17,515 nt of DNA from an uncultured Peptococcaceae bacterium. Lineage in GTDB: Bacteria; Bacillota; Peptococcia; Peptococcales; Peptococcaceae. Of the stretch, positions 5,921 through 13,270 are shown piece by piece. The DNA is taken from positions 1 through 17,515 of the forward strand of contig CALJRU010000029.1 of assembly GCA_937976375.1 (NCBI GenBank). The letters are read 5' to 3'. The stretch's first letter is position 1. Every line of letters starts with the position of its first letter. The notes beneath the pieces were generated by a model. That model made no database searches. It worked only from the letters and a program-made list of their open reading frames with translations, and was not told the DNA's origin. A program made the position numbers and the translations under genes.

Positions 5921-7579
5921 TTAAGAAAGTTTGCTTTGCGTGTAAAGTTTCGCACCGCCGCCGACATTGATGGCATCGATGCCGTTTTGCTGCAGGATGC
6001 GGCAGGCGATATGACCGCGCAGGCCAACCATGCAGGAAACATACACAGGACCGTCTTTTGGAATATCGTCGATGTGCTTGCGCAATTCTGGCAGCGGGAT
6101 TTGGAGGGTAGAAGGCAGCGGAACCTTTTCAATTTCCTTTTTGCCGCGAACGTCGAGCACTGTGGCTCCTTCAGCGAGCAGCCCTTCAATATGTGCGGCA
6201 TCATCAAAATATGTTTCGCCGTTGGCGATGTCTTCTGCAATATAGCCAGCATAGTTGACCGCAGATTTTGCTGTATTGAATGGTGGCGCATAGCAAAGTT
6301 CTACGTCTGCGAGGTCATAGACACTCATATTTCCAGCAATGGCAGTTGCAATGACATCGATGGTTTTGTCAATGCCCATGTCTTGGCCAACAGCCTGAGC
6401 ACCATACAATTTGCCGTCAGCAGGCGCATAAAGCACCTTCAGGCTCATTTGGGAAGCGCCTGGATAATAGGTGGCGTGGTTGGCTGGATAGAGATGGATG
6501 GAGCGATAATCCACGTTCATTTGACGCAGCTGCTTTTCATTTTTACCAGTGGAGGCTGCCTGAACTTTGAACACACGCACGATAGAGCTGCCGAGGCTGC
6601 CGCGGTAATGCTTGTCTTTGCCGCAAATGATGTCTGCAACCATGCGGCCCATGCGGTTGGCTGGACCTGCGAGTGGAATCTGGACTTTTTCGCCAAAAAT
6701 GCAGTCTGTGGTTTCAATGGCATCGCCGATGGCATAAACGTCTTCTGCACCAGCGACCCGGAACTGGTCGTCGACAACGATGGCCCCGCGGGCGTTGGTG
6801 GCAAGGCCAGCATCTTTAATAAGGCCAGACTCTGGACGCACACCAATGGCGAGCACCGTGAGGTCGGTATCAATGCGGCTGCCATCTGCCAGCACCACTG
6901 TTTTGCCTTCATTATCAAAGCCTTGAATAGCAGTGCCAAGCGTCAGCTGAACGCCGTTCTTGCGCAATTCGGCAGCAATAAGGGTGGCCATTTCTGGATC
7001 CAGAGAGGTCATTACTTGTTCAGCAGCTTCAACCAGATGCACAGATAATCCCTTGTGAACCAGGTTTTCAGCCATTTCTAAACCGATAAAGCCGCCGCCA
7101 ACAACAACCGCCGTTTTTGGCGCTTGAGCGTCCATAAAGCCCTTGAGTGCATCCACATCAGCAATGTTGCGGATGGTGAAGACGCGATCTTTTGCAGCTT
7201 CAATGCCATCAAGTTTTGGCACGATTGGAGAAGCGCCAGGCGAAAGTACCAAGGCGTCATAGCGCTCTTCACGCGTTTCACCATTCGTGAGATCGGTCAC
7301 TGTTACAGTTTTTTCTGCAGGATGAATGGCTGTGACTTCGGTTTGTGTATGGATTTCCAAATTGAACCAAGCATTCATCGTCTTCACGTCCTGCACCAGC
7401 AGCTGTTCACGTTTTGGAATGACACCACCAATATAATAAGGAAGACCGCAGTTGGCGAAAGAAATATATTCTCCGCGTTCAAAGAGAACAATTTCTGCTT
7501 GTTCATCCATACGGCGCAGGCGTGCAGCACAAGAAGCGCCCCCAGCAACCCCACCGACAATTAAAATTCGTTTTGCCAC
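5921..7579 (-). CDS. CoA-disulfide reductase with C-terminal rhodanese domain
   Basis: A 552-aa FAD/NAD(P)H-dependent disulfide reductase fused to a rhodanese domain (CoADR-RHD type). It has an N-terminal FAD motif GGVAGGASCAARLRR (residues 9-23), the single redox Cys44 in FANCGLPYYIGG, a second nucleotide-binding motif VVVGGGFIGLEMAE, the FAD site YAIGDAIE, a dimerisation domain with VELCYAPPFNTAKSAVNYAG, and a rhodanese domain (about residue 455 to the end) whose catalytic Cys (about 516) lies in SCMVGLRGH. Known members reduce CoA persulfide, polysulfide or CoA disulfide, or act as NADH oxidase. The GTG at 7579 is the start because AAAGGAG lies 8 bases upstream of it; the upstream ATG at 7597 overlaps that site. 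It is probably monocistronic, with a promoter and dyad just upstream. Confidence 0.9.
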   Translation of the reverse strand: MAKRILIVGGVAGGASCAARLRRMDEQAEIVLFERGEYISFANCGLPYYIGGVIPKREQLLVQDVKTMNAWFNLEIHTQTEVTAIHPAEKTVTVTDLTNGETREERYDALVLSPGASPIVPKLDGIEAAKDRVFTIRNIADVDALKGFMDAQAPKTAVVVGGGFIGLEMAENLVHKGLSVHLVEAAEQVMTSLDPEMATLIAAELRKNGVQLTLGTAIQGFDNEGKTVVLADGSRIDTDLTVLAIGVRPESGLIKDAGLATNARGAIVVDDQFRVAGAEDVYAIGDAIETTDCIFGEKVQIPLAGPANRMGRMVADIICGKDKHYRGSLGSSIVRVFKVQAASTGKNEKQLRQMNVDYRSIHLYPANHATYYPGASQMSLKVLYAPADGKLYGAQAVGQDMGIDKTIDVIATAIAGNMSVYDLADVELCYAPPFNTAKSAVNYAGYIAEDIANGETYFDDAAHIEGLLAEGATVLDVRGKKEIEKVPLPSTLQIPLPELRKHIDDIPKDGPVYVSCMVGLRGHIACRILQQNGIDAINVGGGAKLYTQSKLS

Positions 7580-7616
7580 AATAAAAACTCCTTTCAAAGT
7601 AAATTCTCTAAACAGA

Positions 7617-7664
7617 ATTATACGATAAAATCCCGGTGGCGAATAGTCTTTTATAGAAGACTAT
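7617..7664 (-). promoter_or_regulatory. Promoter and operator-like dyad of the CoA-disulfide reductase gene
   Basis: A perfect - strand -10 TATAAT (7617-7622) lies about 38 bases before the GTG start. The -35 is poor. Overlapping the expected -35 position is an 8-bp perfect inverted repeat, ATAGTCTT / AAGACTAT (7643-7650 and 7657-7664, 6-base centre), well placed for a dimeric repressor or activator. The regulator cannot be named. Confidence 0.5.
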
Positions 7665-8055
7665 GTGATGATTCTCAGAAAATGGTAGATTATTTGGTTG
7701 ATGGCATGCTTTCAACTTTTTTGTGCAAGAGACCGTGCCCTTGGCATAAAAAACGGCATAAATGCATTTGCATAAATAGATGTGGATGTTTTATGATGAA
7801 AGTGGTCGGATTATTACTAAAAACCAGTGAAGTTAAAAAAGAAAAAACAATTTGAATTTTGTGTTAACAAAGCCGTTTATTGAGGTTGCTTTTTTAAAAT
7901 AACGCCTCATAATTCTATTTTTTTCTGTACTGATACGTCATATCTGTCATGAGCGAGAGGTGCTATATTACGGAAACAGTGACTTGACAGCGCTTTAGTA
8001 TGCCAATTATGGCAGTATATAGAAAATTTTTGGCAAAATAATGAAAAATACGGGC
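7665..8055. other. AT-rich non-coding region with short repeats
   Basis: No gene is seen in this stretch between the divergent CoA-disulfide reductase and fixC genes. It holds three GCATAAA direct repeats (7744-7750, 7756-7762, 7770-7776), a TTGACA at 7984-7989 without a good -10, and a TGCCA-ATTA-TGGCA dyad at about 8001-8014. It probably carries regulatory sites for one or both flanking genes. Confidence 0.4.
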
Positions 8056-8084
8056 TTGACGCATCCGCGATTGTTTATGATAAT
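8056..8084 (+). promoter_or_regulatory. Sigma70 promoter of the fixCX-etfBA operon
   Basis: TTGACG (8056-8061), a 17-base spacer and GATAAT (8079-8084). This predicts a start near 8091 and a leader of about 180 bases containing two hairpins before the fixC Shine-Dalgarno. Confidence 0.55.
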
Positions 8085-8177
8085 AATAACGAAGAACAAT
8101 GGATTTGGTCTTATGCGTTCGAAAATACCCTTTGAAATAGTCTGAATATTATTGTAAGATAAAAGAGGACAAATTGT

Positions 8178-8221
8178 AATTGTGCGACACAATTGCAAAG
8201 GATTTTCGGCGTTAAAACGCC
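8178..8221 (+). promoter_or_regulatory. Paired hairpins in the fixC leader
   Basis: AATTGTG-CGA-CACAATT (8178-8194) and GGCGT-TAAA-ACGCC (8208-8221, allowing AT closing pairs) lie within the predicted leader. They could be RNA hairpins or, for the first, an operator. No known riboswitch class is recognised. Confidence 0.4.
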
Positions 8222-8270
8222 AAAAGGTATGAGTTGTTTAAATCTCAATATTAAATGAGGTGGGAGAAAC

Positions 8271-9554
8271 ATGTCAGAAGAAAGATTTGAAGTGATCGTC
8301 ATTGGCGGTGGCTTAGCAGGTTTGTCTGCGGCATATCGTCTCTCCAAAGCAGGCCGTAAGGTCCTCGTTTTGGAAAAGGCCCCTTACAGTGGTGCAAAGA
8401 ATGTATCCGGCGGCCGTATCTATACCTACGCTCTTGACAAGCTCATGGGTGACGAATGGAAAAAAGATGCTCCGCTCGAACGTGAAATCAATCAGGAATA
8501 CCTGATGATGATGAACGACGAAGACGCTGTCATCATCGATACTACGACCAATGCACTGGGCAACCAGTCTTACAGCGTTCTGCGCGAAAAATTTGATAAA
8601 TGGCTCGCTAAGAAGGTTGAAGAAGCTGGCGGTCTCGTTATCGGTGGTGCTTGCGTAGACGGGCTCATCCGCAAGGATGGCCGTGTTTGCGGTGTTACCG
8701 TTGGTAAAGAAGAACTCGAATGCGATCTCGTTATTGATGCAGAAGGTGTTAACGCCATCGTTGCTGAACGTGCAGGCGTTATCGATCCAATCCGTCTTGA
8801 AAACATCGCAGTTGGTATCAAATCCGTCATTCGTCTGAAAGAAAGCGTTATCAACGACCGTTTCAATACCGACAGTGACAAGGGTGCTGCTCTCCTCGGT
8901 ATGGGTTCTGCAAACCAGGGCATCTTTGGTGGTCTCTTCATGTACACCAACAAAGACACCATTTCCATCGGTTTGGTACAGGATTCCAAGACTTGGAAAG
9001 AAAGTGGCCTCCATCTGCCAGATGCAATGGAAGCATTGAAAGAACATCCAGTCATCGGTAAGTACATCGATGGCGGCGAATTGGTTGAATACACCGCTCA
9101 CTTGATTCCAGAAGGCGGCTACGATTCCTTCTCCGAATTCTGCGGCGATGGGATCCTTGTTACCGGGGATGCTGCTGGTCTCTGCTTGAACCGTGGTTAC
9201 ACCGTTCGTGGTATGGACTATGCCATCATGAGTGGTATCGCAGCTGCTGAAACTGCTGAACAGGCACTTGCTAAAGGCATCTTCACAAAAGATTTCCTGA
9301 GCATGTATACCGCACGTCTTGAACATAACACCCTGAATGACTTCAAGACGCTGAAGAAAGCGCATCACTACATGGCTAACAGCGAACATCTCTTCACAAC
9401 CTACCCAGAACTCGCTATCAGCGCTCTGCAGAGCATGTATAAAGTTGATGGCGGTGCTGCACAGGGCGTTGCGAAGACCATCGTAAAAGGTTTGCCTAAG
9501 GTCAAAGTGTTTAGCGTAGCAAAAGATGCAATCAAGGGGGTATTATCATTATGA
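8271..9554 (+). CDS. fixC: FixC, FAD-dependent ETF:quinone oxidoreductase-like protein
   Basis: A 427-aa flavoprotein of the FixC/ETF-QO family that takes electrons from the EtfBA flavins and passes them, with FixX, towards quinone at the membrane. The N-terminal dinucleotide-binding motif is VIGGGLAGLSAAYRLSKAG (residues 10-28) followed by VLVLEKAPYSGAKNVSGGRI. A second FAD motif is ILVTGDAAGLCLNRGYTVRG. ATG 8271 follows GAGGTGGGAG. It overlaps fixX by 4 bases (ATGA), and its length is normal for FixC. The gene shows strongly biased codons (CGT, GGT, GTT, ACC), unlike the neighbouring thi and LysR regions, suggesting high expression. Confidence 0.92.
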   Translation: MSEERFEVIVIGGGLAGLSAAYRLSKAGRKVLVLEKAPYSGAKNVSGGRIYTYALDKLMGDEWKKDAPLEREINQEYLMMMNDEDAVIIDTTTNALGNQSYSVLREKFDKWLAKKVEEAGGLVIGGACVDGLIRKDGRVCGVTVGKEELECDLVIDAEGVNAIVAERAGVIDPIRLENIAVGIKSVIRLKESVINDRFNTDSDKGAALLGMGSANQGIFGGLFMYTNKDTISIGLVQDSKTWKESGLHLPDAMEALKEHPVIGKYIDGGELVEYTAHLIPEGGYDSFSEFCGDGILVTGDAAGLCLNRGYTVRGMDYAIMSGIAAAETAEQALAKGIFTKDFLSMYTARLEHNTLNDFKTLKKAHHYMANSEHLFTTYPELAISALQSMYKVDGGAAQGVAKTIVKGLPKVKVFSVAKDAIKGVLSL

Positions 9555-9856
9555 TGAAAAAACTGAATATGGACGACCGTCTTGCGGCCGACCGTTTCGA
9601 CAGTGATGACGAAAACGCACACATCGTCATTGATAAAGAAGCATGCCGTACCTGCACTCATCGTGCTTGCACCTATAGCTGCCCTGCCGAACGTTACAAA
9701 TGGGATGAACTCAACGACATTATGACGTTTGACCACGTCGGTTGCCTCGAATGCGGGAACTGCCGTCTTGTTTGCGAACGTCTCAATGAACGTCGTCCTG
9801 GCTATGACTGGAACTACCCAACTGAAGGGCATGGTTTCCTTTCTAAGCAAGGCTAA
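9551..9856 (+). CDS. fixX: FixX, ferredoxin-like partner of FixC
   Basis: A 101-aa ferredoxin-like protein that serves as the Fe-S domain of the FixC-FixX quinone reductase. Cys are arranged as C32-x2-C35-x4-C40-x3-C44 and C65-x2-C68-x2-C71-x3-C75, enough for two [4Fe-4S] clusters if all are used; FixX proteins commonly have one strongly conserved set (CLECGNCRLVC). It overlaps fixC by 4 bases; two adjacent ATGs (9551, 9554) could both serve. It is translated from AAGGGGG at 9534-9540. A 60-base gap with a small hairpin (9870-9895) separates it from etfB. Confidence 0.92.
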   Translation: MMKKLNMDDRLAADRFDSDDENAHIVIDKEACRTCTHRACTYSCPAERYKWDELNDIMTFDHVGCLECGNCRLVCERLNERRPGYDWNYPTEGHGFLSKQG

Positions 9857-9869
9857 TTAAGCAAGAGAT

Positions 9870-9895
9870 CGTTGTTAATTCATTTTCGAATAACG
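9870..9895 (+). promoter_or_regulatory. Intercistronic hairpin between fixX and etfB
   Basis: CGTTGTT (9870-9876) pairs with AATAACG (9889-9895) including one G-U pair, with a 12-base loop and no T tract. It may adjust relative expression or mRNA processing within the operon rather than terminate it. Confidence 0.3.
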
Positions 9896-9916
9896 AAGAA
9901 AGAGGAGCAGTGAACT

Positions 9917-10726
9917 ATGAGAATCTTAGCATGCGTTAAACAGGTTCCGGATACCTCCGAAATTAAGGTCGATCCAGTAACCAATACCCTGATTCGTAAA
10001 GGGGTACCAAGTATTGTTAACCCAATGGACTTAAATGCAGTTGAAACTGCAGTTACACTTAAGGAACAGAATCCAGATACCACCATTACCCTTCTGAGCA
10101 TGGGGCCTCCTCCAGCAGAAGAAGCTCTGCGTGAATGCATCAGCATGGGTTGCGACGATGCTTTCTTGCTGACTGACCGTGCATTTGGTGGTGCTGATAC
10201 CTATGCAACCAGTTATTCCCTCTACGTTGCAACCAAATACATCGAAGAGTTGAAGGGCGAAAAATTCGACCTCATCATCTGCGGTATCATGGCTGTCGAC
10301 GGGGATACCGGTCAGGTTGGCCCAGAATTGGCTGAACACCTCGGCATTCCTCAGGTTACCTATTGCATCGGCGCTGAATTGAAAGGCGGCAAGGTCGTTA
10401 CCAAGCGCGCTCATGAAATGGGTTATGAAGTGCTTGAATCCCAGCTTCCATGCCTCTTGGCAGTTACCAAGGACATCAACAAACCACGTCGTGGTACTGT
10501 TCGTGGTAAGATTGCTGCTAAGCGTGCAAAAGTTGAATGGATTTCTGCGGACATGCTCGGTGATGCTCTCGACCGTACCAGAATCGGTCTGAAGGGTTCC
10601 CCAACCAACGTTCGCAGCGCACATCCACCAAAAATGCGTACCCGTGGCGAAGACGTTACCGGTAAGGACGCTAAGGAATCCGTTGCCAACTTGATGGCAA
10701 AACTGACTGAAAACAACTTAATCTGA
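9917..10726 (+). CDS. fixA: Electron transfer flavoprotein beta subunit (FixA)
   Basis: A 269-aa EtfB/FixA. It opens with MRILACVKQVPDTSEIKVDP and has NPMDLNAVETAV, RAFGGADTYATSYSLY and DGDTGQVGPELAEHLGIPQV, the EtfB core that binds the bifurcating FAD and NADH in Fix-type complexes. GSPTNVR and a C-terminal recognition region follow. With EtfA it should oxidise NADH and split electrons between the FixCX quinone branch and ferredoxin or flavodoxin. ATG 9917 follows AGAGGAG. It is spaced 16 bases from etfA. Bifurcation is inferred from the linkage with fixC and fixX. Confidence 0.93.
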   Translation: MRILACVKQVPDTSEIKVDPVTNTLIRKGVPSIVNPMDLNAVETAVTLKEQNPDTTITLLSMGPPPAEEALRECISMGCDDAFLLTDRAFGGADTYATSYSLYVATKYIEELKGEKFDLIICGIMAVDGDTGQVGPELAEHLGIPQVTYCIGAELKGGKVVTKRAHEMGYEVLESQLPCLLAVTKDINKPRRGTVRGKIAAKRAKVEWISADMLGDALDRTRIGLKGSPTNVRSAHPPKMRTRGEDVTGKDAKESVANLMAKLTENNLI

Positions 10727-10742
10727 GGGAGGCTGAAAAAAC

Positions 10743-11753
10743 ATGGATTTGAAAGAATACAAGAACCTTTGGGTCTTCATTGAACAGGAAAACAATGAAC
10801 CTAAAAACGTCGGCCTCGAACTTTTGAATGAAGCAAAACGTATGGCTGGCGAATGCGGCCAGGAAGTTTGGGCTATGGTTATCGGCGAAGATAACAAGAA
10901 ATGCATCGAAGAAGCTGCTGCTTATGGTGCAGACAAGGTCGTTTCTGTTGAAGGCCCAGAATTCGCACATTATGGCACCGAAGCTTATTCTCAGGCCGTT
11001 ATCGAATTGATCAATAAGCACAAACCATCCGCTATCCTCTTTGGCGCAACCTTCAACGGTCGTGACCTGGGTCCAAAAGTTGCCTGCAACATGCACACCG
11101 GTCTTACCGCTGACTGCACCGAATTGGAAATCGACAAAGATGGCGTTGTAACCTGGATCCGTCCAGCTCTTGGCGGTAACCTTATGGGTCACATCTACTG
11201 CCCTAACACCCGTCCTCAGATGGGTACCGTACGTCCAGCCGTATTCAAGAAAGCTGAACGTCAGGATGGACGCAAAGTTCCAGTTATCAACGAAAAAATC
11301 GTTATCAAAGCTGAAAACCTCCGTACCAAATTCCTCGAATTTGTACAGACTGTTGATGATGGCGCAATTCGCATCGAAGATGCCAACATCATTGTTTGCG
11401 GTGGCCGTGGTCTTGGTAAAGGTGAAAACTTCAAACTTCTGCAAGATCTCGCTGATGCACTCGGCGGTGTTGTAGCTGGCAGCCGTAAGACCGTTGACGC
11501 TGGCTGGATGCCAGTTGCTCAGCAGGTTGGTCAGACCGGTAAAACCGTTAACCCTGATATCTTCATTTCTGTTGGTATCAGTGGCGCTATCCAGCACCAG
11601 GTTGGTATGGAAAAATCCGGCACCATCATTGCTATCAACAATGATCCAGAAGCACCTGTATTTGAAATTGCAACCTACGGCATCGTTGGCGACCTCTTCC
11701 AGGTTGTTCCAGCTCTGACCGAAGCGGTTAAAGAATACAAGAAAAGCAAATAA
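10743..11753 (+). CDS. fixB: Electron transfer flavoprotein alpha subunit (FixB)
   Basis: A 336-aa EtfA/FixB. The N-terminal half is the Rossmann-like domain (LWVFIEQENN..., GATFNGRDLGPKVACNMHTG, TRPQMGTVRPAVF). The C-terminal FAD-binding domain shows CGGRGLGKGENF, VAGSRKTVDAGWMP, QVGQTGKTVNP and ISGAIQHQVGMEKSGTIIAI. It forms the second half of the bifurcating flavoprotein. ATG 10743 follows GAGGGAGG. It is the last gene of the operon, with a strong terminator 23 bases after its stop. Codon bias matches the rest of the fix block. Confidence 0.94.
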   Translation: MDLKEYKNLWVFIEQENNEPKNVGLELLNEAKRMAGECGQEVWAMVIGEDNKKCIEEAAAYGADKVVSVEGPEFAHYGTEAYSQAVIELINKHKPSAILFGATFNGRDLGPKVACNMHTGLTADCTELEIDKDGVVTWIRPALGGNLMGHIYCPNTRPQMGTVRPAVFKKAERQDGRKVPVINEKIVIKAENLRTKFLEFVQTVDDGAIRIEDANIIVCGGRGLGKGENFKLLQDLADALGGVVAGSRKTVDAGWMPVAQQVGQTGKTVNPDIFISVGISGAIQHQVGMEKSGTIIAINNDPEAPVFEIATYGIVGDLFQVVPALTEAVKEYKKSK

Positions 11754-11776
11754 TAACACTCATACCTGATCCTTTG

Positions 11777-11812
11777 AAAGCGCTCTGTCGTTTGATACGA
11801 CAGGGCGCTTTT
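11777..11812 (+). terminator. Terminator of the fix operon
   Basis: AAAGCGCTCTGTCG (11777-11790) pairs with CGACAGGGCGCTTT (11798-11811), 14 pairs including one G-U, around a 7-base loop, ending in TTTT. Confidence 0.9.
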
Positions 11813-11906
11813 GCATGTCTGAAAAAAATATAATAAAGAATCATCCTTTCGTGTTATTTGGTACCATTTTGCAAATAGACTTATCGAAGGGAAAAAGGGC
11901 GCATTT

Positions 11907-11954
11907 ATGTATGTCATCGTTGTAGTCGTGGTGCAGACGTTTTGGAGATACTGA
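11907..11954 (+). CDS. Possible 15-codon Val-rich peptide
   Basis: ATG 11907 to TGA 11952-11954 reads MYVIVVVVVQTFWRY. A purine-rich AAAAAGGG (11892-11899) sits 7 bases upstream. The peptide is highly hydrophobic with six Val. It could be an attenuation leader sensing charged tRNA-Val, or a small membrane peptide of the type I toxin kind, or chance. No ilv gene follows, and no promoter was identified. Confidence 0.25.
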   Translation: MYVIVVVVVQTFWRY

Positions 11955-12080
11955 AAAACAAGTGATGATGTGTTGAGATCTCCTTTGTGGTCATCTAATT
12001 TTTTTACTTTATTACCAAGCTAATTTTGTATATGTATGTGTATTTATTTTATTTTTATCGTATGTTCTAATAAACTATAT

Positions 12081-12103
12081 GGTATTCGCTTTTCATGAAT
12101 ACC
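12081..12103. promoter_or_regulatory. LysR-type regulator binding site candidate
   Basis: GGTATTC (12081-12087) and GAATACC (12097-12103) form a perfect 7-bp dyad with a 9-base centre that fits the LTTR T-N11-A rule (T12086, A12098). It lies about 110 bases upstream of the LysR start codon, consistent with autoregulation. Confidence 0.55.
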
Positions 12104-12210
12104 AAAAGTCTTGAAAATATATTACAATAATGTCAAGAAATTAAATAAATATCTTTTATAAACTGTTAGTGACTATTTCTATAGTATAGGTTAAAAAGGA
12201 TACACTCATT

Positions 12211-13134
12211 ATGGACATCAAACACTTAACGTGGTTTATTGAAACCGTTAAAGAAAAGTCGATTAACAAGGCAGCTGAAAAGCTTTTTATTACGCCATCT
12301 GCGCTTTCGGCTAGACTTGTTAAAATTGAAGACGAGGTTGATTGTAAGCTTTTGACTCGCTCTCATAATGGGATTGAACTTACTACCGAGGGGCAGTATT
12401 TCTATGAGGACGCTTGTAAAATTTGTGATCTGCAGTCAGGATGGTCTTATCTTCATCAGCGAAAAAATATGCGAAAAGAAAAAATAACCATTGCTTCTTT
12501 TCCAACTGTCTACAATACGATCATTCCACAATTGGTGGCAAGGCTAACAACCGTAGACAGCCCATATGATATTTTTTCATATCAATGGGATATTCTTAAG
12601 ATAGAATCGGCTTTCTATAAAAAGAAGATTAGAAGCGGAATTACCGCTGTCAGTGAAGGCGACTTTTCATCTTTAGATATATTTGCAAAAAATTTGAACC
12701 TCCAAATTCGATCACTGGGTTCGGATCAATTTGGCGTTTATGTTGCGGAAGGGAATCCGTTTTATGAGCGGGATCACTTGTATATGGATGAGCTTTCAAA
12801 ATATCATCATGTTACCACGTTTAATCCATCTTTCAAAAAGATGGGGCTGAATCAGTTCAATAGTGAAGAAGCCATCAATATTCGTGGTCAGCAAAACCAA
12901 GTCGCTTATCTTGTTGACCATCCAGCATCATGCTACGGAACTTATCCTGCCATGTTTCAGCAAAGCTTGCTGGCGCAGGCGGCAAAGTTACACTACATTC
13001 CGATTGTAGATTTCTCACTGCCAATTACATATGTGTTGTTATATGCGAAAAATGCATTTTCAGCCAATGCTTCTGAAAAAATTGTTAAGGAATTAGAAGG
13101 TTTATTCAAAGAAGCATTATCTTATAATGTTTAA
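12211..13134 (+). CDS. LysR-family transcriptional regulator
   Basis: A 307-aa LTTR. Residues 1-60 are the winged helix-turn-helix (MDIKHLTWFIETVKEKSINK, AAEKLFITPSALSARLVKIE, then LLTRSHNGIELTTEGQYFY). The rest is the effector-binding periplasmic-protein-like fold, starting at EKITIASFPTVYN, and is divergent. ATG 12211 follows AAAAAGGA. A YeiH-type transporter gene follows 136 bases downstream on the same strand, so it is the likely target, by analogy with enterobacterial YeiE-YeiH. Codon use is AT-rich (AAA, TTT, CTT, AAT), unlike the fix operon before it, which may mean horizontal acquisition. The effector is unknown. Confidence 0.85.
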   Translation: MDIKHLTWFIETVKEKSINKAAEKLFITPSALSARLVKIEDEVDCKLLTRSHNGIELTTEGQYFYEDACKICDLQSGWSYLHQRKNMRKEKITIASFPTVYNTIIPQLVARLTTVDSPYDIFSYQWDILKIESAFYKKKIRSGITAVSEGDFSSLDIFAKNLNLQIRSLGSDQFGVYVAEGNPFYERDHLYMDELSKYHHVTTFNPSFKKMGLNQFNSEEAINIRGQQNQVAYLVDHPASCYGTYPAMFQQSLLAQAAKLHYIPIVDFSLPITYVLLYAKNAFSANASEKIVKELEGLFKEALSYNV

Positions 13135-13192
13135 ACAATAGCCGTGCTTTATAGCATTTCTAGTTGCATCCTAAATTTTTCTCTTATTAAAT

Positions 13193-13219
13193 CCAAACAT
13201 CTTTGAGGCCTCAGTTTGG
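13193..13219. promoter_or_regulatory. Nested palindrome upstream of the YeiH gene
   Basis: CCAAAC (13193-13198) and GTTTGG (13214-13219) flank a perfect 10-bp palindrome TGAGGCCTCA (13204-13213), 52 bases before the ATG. A TATTAT follows at 13234-13239. It may be an operator of the adjacent LysR regulator, or part of a weak terminator of its gene; it does not fit T-N11-A clearly. Confidence 0.4.
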
Positions 13220-13270
13220 TGTTTTATGGGAAATATTATTGGATAAATAATTAATAAAGAAGGGATCTAT

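Larger units (their letters stand above)
11813..12210. other. AT-rich intergenic region before the LysR gene
   Basis: No ordinary gene is seen. The region holds a possible 15-codon Val-rich ORF (11907-11954), short complementary segments after it, a T7 tract at about 12000, and an LTTR-type dyad at 12081-12103. No convincing -35/-10 pair was found for the LysR gene; TATAGT at 12180-12185 is the best -10 but lies very close to the start codon. Confidence 0.4.

Noticed and set aside
7712..7740. Terminator-like GTTGA...TCAAC followed by T6
   Set aside because: Only 5 bp of stem with an internal mismatch, and no gene ends nearby to need it.
7984..7989. Consensus TTGACA as a fixC promoter -35
   Set aside because: No acceptable -10 lies 16-18 bases downstream (TTATGG at best); the TTGACG/GATAAT pair at 8056-8084 is better.
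8178..8194. Rex or CRP binding site
   Set aside because: TTGTG and CACAA are present but separated by 3 bases; Rex sites need about 8 and CRP sites 6 between different half-sites.
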